64,000 nucleotides of DNA, taken from assembly GCA_963833195.1 (NCBI GenBank), contig CAWHXF010000028.1, positions 1,116,001 to 1,180,000 of the forward strand, written 5' to 3'. This DNA comes from Granulosicoccus sp963833195 (GTDB taxonomy: Bacteria > Pseudomonadota > Gammaproteobacteria > Granulosicoccales > Granulosicoccaceae). Below the pieces are notes generated by a model, which did no database searches, had not been told where the DNA came from, and was given only the letters and a program-made list of their open reading frames with translations. Below are positions 37,983 to 46,914 of this stretch, one piece after another. How positions within the stretch are numbered: position 1 is the stretch's first letter; each line of letters starts with the position of its first letter. The position numbers and the translations under genes were made by a program.

Positions 37983-39247
37983 TTACCCCAACCGGGTCCG
38001 GAAGTCCGCGTAGTCGAACGTCCGCAGCACCTCCAGCGAGTCGTCGTCCGAGTCCCACAGCGCGATGGCGGGCAACGGCACGCCGTTGAAGGTCGTGGTC
38101 TTGACCATGGTGTAGTGCGCCATGTCGTCGAACACCACGCGGTCCCCGATGGAAAGCGGACGGGCGAACGCGTAGTCGCCGATGCGGTCGCCGGCGAGGC
38201 ACGTCATGCCCCCGAAGCGGTGCACGTGCTCGCCGTCCTCGGCCGAGCCGAGCACGTGTGCCCGGTACGGCATCTCGAGCGTGTCCGGCATGTGGCAGGT
38301 GGCGCTCGTGTCGAGGATGGTCTGGCGGTACGCGCGCCCCGTGTCCGGATCGGTGCGCACGGGGCCGACGTCCAGCACGCTCGCCACCAGCACGCCGCCG
38401 TGGATGGCGAGCGCCTCGCCGGGCTCCATGTACATGCGCAGCCCGTGCCGCTCGGCCGCACCGCGCAGCAGTCGCACGAGCCCGTCGACGTCGTAGCCCT
38501 CGGCCGTGACGTGGTGACCGCCACCGACGTTCAGCCAGCGCATGCGCGAGCAGCAGAGTCTCCGAAGCGCGCCTCGAAGGCCTCGAGCGTGCGCGCGAGC
38601 GGCGCCAGGCCCTGCTCGCACAGCGTGTGGAAGTGCAGCCCCTCGATGCCGTCGAGCGCGTCCGGACGCTCGGCGAGCGCGGCGTCGAGCTCGCCGCGCG
38701 GGATGCCGAGCCTGGAGCCCGGCGCGCACGCGTCGTAGATGGGCACCGTGCCCTCGGAATGCTCGGGGTTCGTGCGCAGCCCGAAGCTCAGGGCGGGACG
38801 CGCCTCGCGCGCGGTCAGGCAGCGCTCGCGAAAGCGCAGCCACTGCCCCACCGAGTTGAACAGCACGTGATCGGCGAAACCGAGCAGCTCGTCGAGATCG
38901 GGTCCCGCGTAGCCCGGCGAGTACACGTGTATCTCGGCAGGCTCCTCGGCGGCTCCCCGGTAGCATTCGCGCGCCAGCAACGCCTCGTGCAGGCCGCTGG
39001 AGCAGGTGCCGCTGAGCCGCGTCGCCACGAGCGGCCCGAGCGCCGGAAACGAGAACGCCTTCAGCGCGGACAGCACGCCCGCCCCGCTCCGCTCGCGCAC
39101 GTGCGCCAGCACGTCGAGGTTCGCGCGCACGCGCGCCGCGTCCACGACGAAGCAGGGCGACGGCACCCGCCGCGGGTCGAAGCCCGTGAACGGACCGTGG
39201 GACCAGGCCCCCTTCGGCACCGATCCGGACGACTCGGTCTCGCTCAA
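37983..39247 (-). pseudogene. nspC: Carboxynorspermidine/carboxyspermidine decarboxylase, one frameshift
   Basis: The fold-III PLP enzyme starts at TTG 39247, overlapping the stop of the dehydrogenase gene. The N-terminal half is normal (FVVDAARVRANLDVLAHV, PLP Lys in SALKAFSF), and the C-terminal half follows in another frame (RMRWLNVGGGHHVT, YMEPGEALAIHGG, TSATCHMPDTLEMPY). The switch lies near 38555-38572, where one base is missing; the 1,265-nt interval is one short of a multiple of three. NspC would decarboxylate carboxyspermidine to spermidine as the last step of the pathway encoded upstream. All catalytic segments remain, so the lesion is either recent or an error. Confidence 0.82.
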
Positions 39248-40479
39248 GCCTGCAACGGCTCGTCGAGCCCGGTCTCGCGCACGCGCGTCTCGGTCCACGG
39301 CAGCCCGTGCTCGTTGAGCAGCGCCATGAAGGGATCCGGATCGAGCTGCTCCACGTTCCTCACGCCGGCCTCGTGCCAGGTGCCGTCGAGCATCAGCTTC
39401 GCGCCGATCATGGCGGGCACGCCGGTGGTGTAGGACACCGCCTGGCTGCCCACTTCCGCGTAGCACTGCGCGTGATCGCAGATGTTGTAGACGTAGTAGG
39501 TGCCGCTGCCCTCGAGCGCGCCGTCGCCCGGCACGCCCTCGACCAGGCACCCGATGCAGGTGCGCCCCTGCGTGTCGGGACCGAGCGAGCCGGGGTCGGG
39601 CAGCAGCGTCTTCAGGAACTGCAGCGGCACGATCTCGTGGCCGTCGTGCATCACGGGCTCGATGCTCGTCATGCCCACGTTGCCGAGCACTTCGAGGTGC
39701 TTGATGTACTCGTCGCCGAAGGTCATCCAGAAGCGCGCGCGGGAGATCTCCGGAAAATGGGTGGTGAGCGACTCGAGCTCCTCGTGGTAGAGCAGGTAGA
39801 TCGCGCGTTCGCCGATGCCTTCGGGGAAGTCGAAGGTGCGCTTGACCGACAGCGGCTCGATCTCGTGCCACGCGCCCTCCTGCCAGTAGCGCCCCTTCGC
39901 CGTGACCTCGCGGATGTTGATCTCGGGGTTGAAGTTCGTGGCGAACGCGCGCCCGTGATCCCCCGCGTTGCAGTCGACGATGTCGAGCCGCTCGATGCGC
40001 TCGAAGCGGTGCTTTCTCGCGTGCGCGGTGAAGATGTTCGTGACGCCGGGATCGAAGCCGCAACCCAGCAGCGCCATGAGTCCCGCCTCGCGGAAACGCT
40101 CCTCGTAGGCCCACTGCCAGTGGTACTCGAACTTCGCCACGTCCGGCGGCTCGTAGTTCGCGGTGTCGAGGTAGTGCACGCCGGCCTCCAGGCAGGCGTC
40201 CATGAGGGCGAGGTCCTGGTACGGCAGCGCCACGTTGATCAGCAGGGTCGGTCGCTCGCGCTTCAGCAGCGCCACCGTGGCGGCCACGTCGTCGGCATCC
40301 AGCGCCGCGGTCTCGATGGTGCGCCCCGTGCGCTCGCGAACTTCCGCGGCGATGGCCTCGCACTTCGACACGGTGCGGCTCGCGAGCACGATGTGCTCGA
40401 AGGTGTCCGGCAGCATCGCGCACTTGGTGGCGACGACCTTGCCGACGCCGCCGGCGCCGACGATCACGACCTTGCTCAT
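39244..40479 (-). CDS. Carboxynorspermidine/carboxyspermidine dehydrogenase (saccharopine-dehydrogenase family)
   Basis: The 411-residue protein starts MSKVVIVGAGGVGKVVA (Rossmann fold) and matches the carboxynorspermidine synthase group, with CGFDPGVTNIF and EGIGERAIYLLYHEE. It condenses putrescine or diaminopropane with aspartate semialdehyde using NAD(P)H to give carboxyspermidine or carboxynorspermidine. With SpeA, SpeB and NspC around it, spermidine is the likely end product. ATG 40479 is 8 nt after the speA stop with AGGAGT nearby. It lacks any break, unlike nspC. Confidence 0.9.
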   Translation of the reverse strand: MSKVVIVGAGGVGKVVATKCAMLPDTFEHIVLASRTVSKCEAIAAEVRERTGRTIETAALDADDVAATVALLKRERPTLLINVALPYQDLALMDACLEAGVHYLDTANYEPPDVAKFEYHWQWAYEERFREAGLMALLGCGFDPGVTNIFTAHARKHRFERIERLDIVDCNAGDHGRAFATNFNPEINIREVTAKGRYWQEGAWHEIEPLSVKRTFDFPEGIGERAIYLLYHEELESLTTHFPEISRARFWMTFGDEYIKHLEVLGNVGMTSIEPVMHDGHEIVPLQFLKTLLPDPGSLGPDTQGRTCIGCLVEGVPGDGALEGSGTYYVYNICDHAQCYAEVGSQAVSYTTGVPAMIGAKLMLDGTWHEAGVRNVEQLDPDPFMALLNEHGLPWTETRVRETGLDEPLQA

Positions 40480-40487
40480 GAGGACTC

Positions 40488-42398
40488 CTAGCGTTCGAAG
40501 TAGGTGTAGCCGCGCAGGGACTCCGCGCAGCGATCGATGAGCGCCTGGCGACCGGCAATGTCCAGGCGCCCGTCGCGCACCGCCGCCTCGCCGATGCGCC
40601 GGATGTCCTCGGCCACGCGCCGCGGTTCGTACTCCACGTAGGACAGCACGTCGCTGATGGTGTCGCCGACGATCTCGTCCACGATCTCGAAGTCGTTGCC
40701 ACGGATGCGCACGCTCGCGACGTTGGTGTCGCCGAAGAGGTTGTGCAGATCCCCGAGGGTCTCCTGATACGCGCCGACCAGGAACACGCCGAGCAGATAC
40801 TCCTCGCCCTCTCGCAACGCGTGCAGCGCGAGCGTGCGGCGCTCCCCGCTCGCGTGCGCGAAGCGATCGATGCGACCGTCGCTGTCGCAGGTCAGATCGG
40901 CGATGAGCGCGAGCCGGTCCGGGCGCTCGTCCTGGCGGTGGATGGGCAGCACGGGGAACACCTGCGCGATGGCCCAGGCATCGGGCAGCGACTGGAAGAC
41001 GCTGAAGTTGCCGTAGTAGATGTCCGCGCGCGATTCCGCGAGCTGCTGCAGCTCTGAGGTCACGCGCCGCGCGCGCGGCAAGAGCTCCACGATGCGCGCG
41101 GCCACGCGCTGATAGGCGTTGTCGGCGGCGGCCGACACGCGCAGCGTCGTATGGCCGCGACGAAACAGCGTTCTCACCTGGTCGCGGTAGTACTCGGCAT
41201 CGTTCAGCGCTTCCTGCAGCTTGTCGGGGTCGAGCTCGTCGACGAGCGCTTCGAGGTAGGCGAGCGGTTCGGGCCGCTCGGTGCCCTCCGGCAGGTGCAC
41301 GTCCACCGGGTCGCTGTCGGCCACGTTCAGCACGTTGAACAGCAGCACCGAGGAGTAGGCGACCGTCGCCCTGCCCGACTCGGTCATCAGCACCGGATGC
41401 GGCAGGTCGTGCGGCGCCAGCGCCTCGACGACCGCCTCGACGAGATCGACGCAGTACTCGTCGAGCCCGTAGTTCATGCTGTGCGTGCTGTTGCTGGCGC
41501 TGCCGTCGTAGTCCACGCCGAGCCCGCCGCCCATGTCCAGGTGATCGAGCGGCGCGCCCTCGCGCACCAGCTCCGCATAGATGCGCACCGCCTCGAGGGT
41601 GCCCGTGCGCACGTTCCTGATGTTCGGGATCTGGCTGCCGATGTGCGCGTGCAGCAGCCGCAGGCAGTCGAGCATGTCGGCCTCGCGCAGCGCGTCCACC
41701 ACCTGCACCAGCCGCGTCGAGGACAGCCCGAAGATGCTGCGATCCCCGCTGTCGGCCTGCCAGTGGCCATCGACCTTGCTCGAGAGCTTCACGCGCACCC
41801 CGATCGAGGGCTCGACGCCCATGCGACGGCTCTCGGCGACGATCAGCGGAATCTCCTCGGGGTTCTCGACGACGAGGAAGCACTCGATGCCGAGCTTCTT
41901 CGCCATGAGCGCGAGCTGCACGAACTCGGCGTCCTTGAAGCCGTTGCACACGAGCGGCGCGGAATGGTCCCGAAGGGACGCGAGCGCGATGACGAGCTCG
42001 GCCTTGCTGCCCGCCTCGAAGCCGTGGTGGAAGCGCGCGCCCACCTCGGCGATGCGCTCGATCACGTGGCGCTGCTGGTTGACCTTGATGGGGTAGACGC
42101 CGCGGTAGACGTTTTCGTAGCCGCAGGACTCGATGGCGCGCGCGAAGGCCTCGTTCAGCACGCGCAGTCGGTCCTCCAGGAGGTTGTCCAGGCGCAGCAG
42201 CACGGGCATGTCGAGCCCGCGCCGGCGCAGCCCCTGCGCGATGTCGTGCAGCGATACGGGCTCGACGTCGGGCGCTTCGGGGTCGTGCACGGCGACGTGC
42301 CCGCGCGCATCGATCGCGAAGTAGCCCGCGCCCCAGTCGGCGATGCCGGTGGCCGCGCGCGCGTCGTCCAGGGTCCAGGACGGTGAGGTGTCGCTCAT
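40488..42398 (-). CDS. speA: Biosynthetic arginine decarboxylase
   Basis: The 636-residue fold-III PLP enzyme has the PLP-binding Lys105 in VYPIKVNQQRH, the diamine-binding region HAHIGSQIPNIR and the glycine-rich DMGGGLGVDYDG. Length fits SpeA (about 630-660). It converts arginine to agmatine with release of CO2, usually as a homotetramer. First gene of the leftward polyamine unit; ATG 42398 begins MSDTSPSWTL. The agmatinase that follows in the pathway lies divergently at 43129-44139. Confidence 0.95.
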   Translation of the reverse strand: MSDTSPSWTLDDARAATGIADWGAGYFAIDARGHVAVHDPEAPDVEPVSLHDIAQGLRRRGLDMPVLLRLDNLLEDRLRVLNEAFARAIESCGYENVYRGVYPIKVNQQRHVIERIAEVGARFHHGFEAGSKAELVIALASLRDHSAPLVCNGFKDAEFVQLALMAKKLGIECFLVVENPEEIPLIVAESRRMGVEPSIGVRVKLSSKVDGHWQADSGDRSIFGLSSTRLVQVVDALREADMLDCLRLLHAHIGSQIPNIRNVRTGTLEAVRIYAELVREGAPLDHLDMGGGLGVDYDGSASNSTHSMNYGLDEYCVDLVEAVVEALAPHDLPHPVLMTESGRATVAYSSVLLFNVLNVADSDPVDVHLPEGTERPEPLAYLEALVDELDPDKLQEALNDAEYYRDQVRTLFRRGHTTLRVSAAADNAYQRVAARIVELLPRARRVTSELQQLAESRADIYYGNFSVFQSLPDAWAIAQVFPVLPIHRQDERPDRLALIADLTCDSDGRIDRFAHASGERRTLALHALREGEEYLLGVFLVGAYQETLGDLHNLFGDTNVASVRIRGNDFEIVDEIVGDTISDVLSYVEYEPRRVAEDIRRIGEAAVRDGRLDIAGRQALIDRCAESLRGYTYFER

Positions 42399-42535
42399 GG
42401 GCCCGAGGTGCGGTGAGGTGGAAGGAGGAGCGGGTATCGTTCGGGTCCGCCGGCGCGCGGGCGGCGAGGATAGCAACCGAGCCCGCACGGCGGTGTCCCG
42501 AGCACCCGATCGCTCCCCCGACCTCGCACCCGTTC

Positions 42536-43033
42536 ATGGCCGCCCCGACGTCCCTTCCCCTGTTCGTCTTCGGCACGCTCGTCGATCCGGACGTGCGCGC
42601 CCTGGTGCTCGGCGACGGCGCCGATCCGCGTACCGAGCTCGCCCGCGTCGAGGGCGAGCAGGCCCGCATCGTGGCGGGCCGCGACTACCCCGTGCTGGTG
42701 CCGCGCGAGGGGGCCGTCGCCGAGGGGCTGCTGGTGCACGGGCTCGACGCGACGCATCGCGCCCGGCTCGCGTGGTTCGAGGGCGAGGCCTACGCCCTGC
42801 GCGCGGTGCGGGTGCGCACCGCGCACGACGAGCTCGATGCGGTGCTGTTCGCGGCGGCCGCCCCGCTGCCGACGGCCGGGCCGTGGCGACCGGAGGCGTG
42901 GCGCGCCGCCGGCAAGCCCGCGTTCCTGGAGCGCGCCCGCACCTGGATGGACGAGTTCGGCGCCGCCGCGCCGCTCGCGGACTCGGTGGTGTGGGGACAC
43001 GGGCCGGGCAACGATCCGACGCCGCGGGGCTGA
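42536..43033 (+). CDS. Gamma-glutamylcyclotransferase/AIG2-like protein
   Basis: The 165-residue protein has the family's YGTLR-like opening in the form LFVFGTLVDPDVR and the catalytic-Glu region WFEGEAYALRAVRV. This small beta-barrel fold cyclises gamma-glutamyl amines or peptides to 5-oxoproline, but many members have other or unknown substrates. ATG 42536 is the first start. It sits between speA and speB, so an activity on a gamma-glutamylated polyamine is possible but unproven. Confidence 0.8.
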   Translation: MAAPTSLPLFVFGTLVDPDVRALVLGDGADPRTELARVEGEQARIVAGRDYPVLVPREGAVAEGLLVHGLDATHRARLAWFEGEAYALRAVRVRTAHDELDAVLFAAAAPLPTAGPWRPEAWRAAGKPAFLERARTWMDEFGAAAPLADSVVWGHGPGNDPTPRG

Positions 43034-43128
43034 GGCGGGCGCGGCGCGGTCTCGAGGCGCTCGACGCGCCCCCTCTCGCGTCCGGAGCCCTTACCCTTCG
43101 TCCGTTCCGAACCCTTCCCGAGCACCCG

Positions 43129-44139
43129 ATGACCCAGCCCTCCAGCGTCGATCCCGAGAGCGGCCCCGAGAGCGGCCCCGAGGGCGACCAGGCCTTCCGC
43201 GCGTCCGGCAACCGCGAGCGCTGGCCGGACGCCGCCTACGCGGGCGCGCTGAGCTACCTGCGCAGGCGCTACAGCACCGACTTCGACGGCGTCGACGTCG
43301 TGGTCTCGGGCATCCCGTTCGACAGCGCCGTGACGTACCGCTCGGGCTGCCGGCTCGGTCCGCGCGCCATCCGGGCGGCTTCCGTGCAACTGGCCGAGCT
43401 CATGGCCTTTCCCTCGGGCATCGACCCGCTGACCGAGTTGTCGATCGTGGACGCCGGCGACTGCCTCGTCGATCCGCAGCACCCCGCGGGCGTCGTCGAG
43501 CGCATCGAGGCGCACGCGACGCGCATCCTTGGCTCCGGCGCGCGCATGCTGAGCTTCGGCGGAGACCACTTCGTGTCCTGGCCGCTGCTGCGCGCGCACG
43601 CCGCGAAACACGGCCCCCTCGCCCTCGTGCAGTTCGACGCGCACTGCGACACCTGGGAGGACGACCCGGGCGCGATGGACCACGGCACCATGTTCGCGCG
43701 TGCGGTGAAGCACGGCATCGTCGATGCCTCGAAGTCCACGCAGGTGGGCCTGCGCACCTGGAACGACACCGACGCGGGGTTCGAGATCCTGACCGCGCCC
43801 TGGGTGCACCGCAACGGTGTCGACGCGGCGCTCGCGATCGTGCGCGAGCGCGCCGGCGACGCGCCGGTCTACCTGTCGTTCGACATCGACGGGCTGGACC
43901 CCGCCTTCGCGCCCGGCACCGGCACGCCCGTGGTCGGCGGACTGGCTTCCTGGCAGGCGGTCGAGTTCGTGCGCGGTCTGGCGGGACTGAACCTCGTCGG
44001 CATGGACGTGGTGGAGGTGGCCCCGGCCTACGATCACGCCGAGATCACGGCCCTGGCCGCGGCCACCGTGGCGCACGACTGGCTGGTGTGCCTGGCGCTG
44101 AACGCGGGCGCCGCGGCGCGGCCGACGGGGCGGGTCTGA
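43129..44139 (+). CDS. speB: Agmatinase
   Basis: The 336-residue ureohydrolase has the binuclear Mn site: His147 in SFGGDHFVSW, Asp170, His172 and Asp174 in QFDAHCDTWED, and the last pair of Asp in SFDIDGLDPAF. It hydrolyses agmatine to putrescine and urea. The N-terminus carries a short Pro-Glu-Ser-Gly repeat. Together with speA and the carboxyspermidine genes it completes an arginine-to-spermidine route within 6 kb. ATG 43129 fits; the frame is intact. Confidence 0.93.
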   Translation: MTQPSSVDPESGPESGPEGDQAFRASGNRERWPDAAYAGALSYLRRRYSTDFDGVDVVVSGIPFDSAVTYRSGCRLGPRAIRAASVQLAELMAFPSGIDPLTELSIVDAGDCLVDPQHPAGVVERIEAHATRILGSGARMLSFGGDHFVSWPLLRAHAAKHGPLALVQFDAHCDTWEDDPGAMDHGTMFARAVKHGIVDASKSTQVGLRTWNDTDAGFEILTAPWVHRNGVDAALAIVRERAGDAPVYLSFDIDGLDPAFAPGTGTPVVGGLASWQAVEFVRGLAGLNLVGMDVVEVAPAYDHAEITALAAATVAHDWLVCLALNAGAAARPTGRV

Positions 44140-44166
44140 GACGCGGCGGCAGCTTCGCGCGCCGGG

Positions 44167-44532
44167 TCACTCGTCCCAGAGCACGTTCTCGTTCGCGTCT
44201 CGCGCCGCTTCCAGGAGCCCGATCAGCGGCGTGGCGCGCGCGGACATCGGCACGTGACGCACCTCGTCGTCGTCCATCTTCAGGTGGCCCGCGCCCGCGT
44301 TCGAGACGCCCGCACCGGGCCCGGACGTGGGCTCGTGCGCGGGCACGACGGTATCGGTCTCGGCCTGCTCGGCGAGCTTCGTCTTCAACTTGTCGAGCGC
44401 GGCGGGGATGTCCTCTGCCATGATGGCGCCCGGCACGTTGCCGCTCTGGCCCATCATCTTCAGCAAGGACACCGCGGCGCTGCCGAACATCGTGATGTCG
44501 GCGTGCGCACTCGTCTTGAAAGTCACCAGCAC
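44167..44532 (-). CDS. DUF1840 protein
   Basis: The 121-residue protein starts at GTG 44532 with LVTFKTSAHADITMFGSAAV and contains AIMAEDIPAALDKLKTKL and a C-terminal PLIGLLEAA, the pattern of DUF1840, a small widespread proteobacterial family of unknown function. It is soluble by composition. Converges on speB across 27 bp. Confidence 0.85.
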   Translation of the reverse strand: MLVTFKTSAHADITMFGSAAVSLLKMMGQSGNVPGAIMAEDIPAALDKLKTKLAEQAETDTVVPAHEPTSGPGAGVSNAGAGHLKMDDDEVRHVPMSARATPLIGLLEAARDANENVLWDE

Positions 44533-44582
44533 GGCTGTCTGTCCCGTTCCTCTGTGCGGCCGGATCGGCCCGCGAAATCGTC

Positions 44583-45269
44583 GTGGCGGACTCTAGCACG
44601 CACCTTCTCGGCGCCACCGCGCTGTGCAGCTTCGCCGCCACGCTGGCCACGAAGCTCCTCGGGCTCGGTCCCGCCGACGGCGTGCTGATGCTGGTCGCGG
44701 GCATCGCCGCGGGCATCCTGCCGGACATCGATCTCGAGAACTCGCGCGCCTCGCGTCTGCTGTTCACGGCCCTGGGGCTGCTCGCCTCGCTCGGCTGGCT
44801 GTTCGCGAACGTCGAGCGCCACGGCGTGCTGGAGCTGTGGGGCATCGCCGCGCTGATCCTGCTGTGCGTGCGCTGGCCGCTCATGGCGACCTTCCACGTC
44901 GTGACGGTGCACCGCGGCGCGCTGCACTCGCTCGCCGCGGCGCTGATGGCGGGGGTGCTCGCTACGGTGGGCGCGTCGCACGTGCTCGGCCGCACGCCGG
45001 AGGTCGCCTGGATGGTGGGCGCGTTCACCGCGTTCGGCTACACGGTGCACCTCGCGATGGACGAGCTGTGGAGCGTGGACTTCTCGGGCGCGCGCATCAA
45101 GCGCAGCTTCGGCACCGCGCTCAAGCCCGTCGACCTGCAACGCCTGCCCGGCAGCATCGCCATCGTGGGCATCACGCTGCTGGCGTGGTTCTGGACGCCG
45201 CCGACGCAGACGGCGCTGGACACCGCGCGGGCCCTCGCGCGCGGCTGGCGCGCGGCGTTGTGGTCGTAG
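44583..45269 (+). CDS. YdjM/DUF457-type membrane-bound metal-dependent hydrolase
   Basis: The 228-residue protein has four to five membrane segments and the family's metal-site residues in DSSTHLLGATAL, PDIDLENS, HRGALHSLAAAL and HLAMDELWSVDF. Members are LexA- or stress-associated membrane proteins; the enzymatic role is inferred only from the conserved His/Asp. GTG 44583 diverges from DUF1840 across 50 bp. Confidence 0.85.
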   Translation: MADSSTHLLGATALCSFAATLATKLLGLGPADGVLMLVAGIAAGILPDIDLENSRASRLLFTALGLLASLGWLFANVERHGVLELWGIAALILLCVRWPLMATFHVVTVHRGALHSLAAALMAGVLATVGASHVLGRTPEVAWMVGAFTAFGYTVHLAMDELWSVDFSGARIKRSFGTALKPVDLQRLPGSIAIVGITLLAWFWTPPTQTALDTARALARGWRAALWS

Positions 45270-45317
45270 GAGCTCGTGCAGGGAGGTTCCCGTGCAACCG
45301 CTCCGGTGCGGGCCCCG

Positions 45318-46829
45318 TCAGCTGTCGACGTTCAGCGCCTGCAGCGTCTGGTAGGTAATGCCGCCGCGATCGAGCTCGCGCTCGTGCTGGAACGCCTCGA
45401 TGGCCTCCATGGTGCCGCGTCCCACGATGCCGTCGGGCACGCCGGGGTCGAAGCCTTCGCGGGCGAGCGCGCGCTGCAGGTCGGCCACGATCTCGGGCGT
45501 CATGTTCGTCTCGCACAGCACCGGTCGCCACACGAGCGAGGACGGTCGGATCTCGACGCGTGTCGTGACGTTCTCGACGCGCTCGGGCACCCGCTCGCGG
45601 CGCACGCTGGCGGGTTCATCGAGCCGCTGCACGGCGAGCGTGCGGTACTCGGCCGGCACCTCGGTGGTCTCGATGCTCGCGTCCGCGGCGACGATCTCGC
45701 GCTGCACGGTGCGGAACTCCGCCGGGCGCTCGTTCAGGCACAGGCGCTGGCCCGTCGGCTCGCTGCCGGGAGGACCCCGCTCGGCGTCCGGAGCCCACGC
45801 GAAGCTTGCGTCGGCGACGCGCCGCACGGTCTCCACCGTGGTGTATTCGGGCTCGACGCCGATGCGGCGGCGGCTCGCGGGTGTCACGAGGCGCTGCACC
45901 TGCACGGTCTCGTACTCGGCCGGTACCGGCACGGTCTCGGTGCGCGACGGTGTGTCGAGCACGGTGCGCGTCACCGACTCGTAGCGCGCCGGCAGCTCCA
46001 CCAGGCACATGATCTCGCCCGTCGTGTCGTCGATGCGCTCGACCGGGCCGCGGCCCGGCCGCCAGACGCTGCGCGCGGGCTCGACCAGCACGCGCTCGGA
46101 TTCGGTGCGGAACACCGCCGGAACGTTCACGATCTCGGTCGTGGCCTCGCGCACCACGACGCGCTCCTCGACCGTCTCGTAGACCGCCGGCACCGTCTCG
46201 AAACGCGTGCTGCCCTCCTTCACCAGCACGCGCTGCAGCTCGGTGCGGTACGTGGGTTCGGAGTAGTGCTCGGCGAAGCAGCTGCCGGGCTCCACCGCAT
46301 CGATGTCGATGCCGGACTCCCCGAGCGCCGCCAGCGAGTGCTGCGAGGCGGGACGGGTGCCGCGCTCGTCGACCTCCCACACGAGCTCCCGCGGCCGCGT
46401 GCGCACGCGCTCCTCGGTCGTCTCGAACGTGGCGGGAACGGCCTCCAGCACCGTGGATGCTTCCTTGACGACGATGCGCTCCTCCTCGGTGCGGAACGTC
46501 GCGGGCACGGCCTCGATGCGCTCGGACGCCTCCTGCACGACGATCTCCTCGGAGCGCGTGGCGAAGGCCGGCGGCGTCACGACCTTCGCGTAGCACTCGC
46601 CCGGCCGCGCGTCCGGCAGCGTCGGTGTCTGCACCGGCAGCGCGGCGGCCGGATCGCCCGGCTCGTCCTGAGCCGTGGAACCCGCACTCAGCGCGAGTGC
46701 CATCGCGCCCGCGAGCGGCGCGGCGAGCTTGAACACCCGCCTCGCCGCCGGCGCGGCCCGCACGACGTGAGCGCCACGGAGACGCGGCGTGCCGGCACGG
46801 GGCGCGGCGGGACGATCGGAAGCGGGCAT
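45318..46829 (-). CDS. Exported repeat protein with a C-terminal peptidoglycan-binding domain
   Basis: The 503-residue protein has a signal sequence (AAPLAGAMALALSAGSTA), then four super-repeats of about 90-110 residues. Each begins with a Cys motif (GECYA, GSCFAE, MCLVE, LCLNE), carries three units of the type VPATF-x-T-x-x-ERVVV-x-EAS, and ends near a Trp (LVW, SVW, FAW, LVW). A fifth Cys (LCETNMTPE) leads into a PG_binding_1 domain (VADLQRALAREGFDPGVPDG). ATG 46829 has GGAG 7 nt upstream. It likely anchors to peptidoglycan and spans the periplasm. The repeat region is not a domain I can name. Confidence 0.82.
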   Translation of the reverse strand: MPASDRPAAPRAGTPRLRGAHVVRAAPAARRVFKLAAPLAGAMALALSAGSTAQDEPGDPAAALPVQTPTLPDARPGECYAKVVTPPAFATRSEEIVVQEASERIEAVPATFRTEEERIVVKEASTVLEAVPATFETTEERVRTRPRELVWEVDERGTRPASQHSLAALGESGIDIDAVEPGSCFAEHYSEPTYRTELQRVLVKEGSTRFETVPAVYETVEERVVVREATTEIVNVPAVFRTESERVLVEPARSVWRPGRGPVERIDDTTGEIMCLVELPARYESVTRTVLDTPSRTETVPVPAEYETVQVQRLVTPASRRRIGVEPEYTTVETVRRVADASFAWAPDAERGPPGSEPTGQRLCLNERPAEFRTVQREIVAADASIETTEVPAEYRTLAVQRLDEPASVRRERVPERVENVTTRVEIRPSSLVWRPVLCETNMTPEIVADLQRALAREGFDPGVPDGIVGRGTMEAIEAFQHERELDRGGITYQTLQALNVDS

Positions 46830-46914
46830 GACGAATCTCCGGCGGACGCGGTCGGACGCGCGCGTCGCTTGAACCGTGATTCTCGGCCGGAAACCGCTCG
46901 GATTCAACGTCGGG

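Noticed and set aside
39244..42669. A very long frame running through speA into the dehydrogenase
   Set aside because: The portion over speA is a shadow of the true frame; the dehydrogenase begins at ATG 40479.
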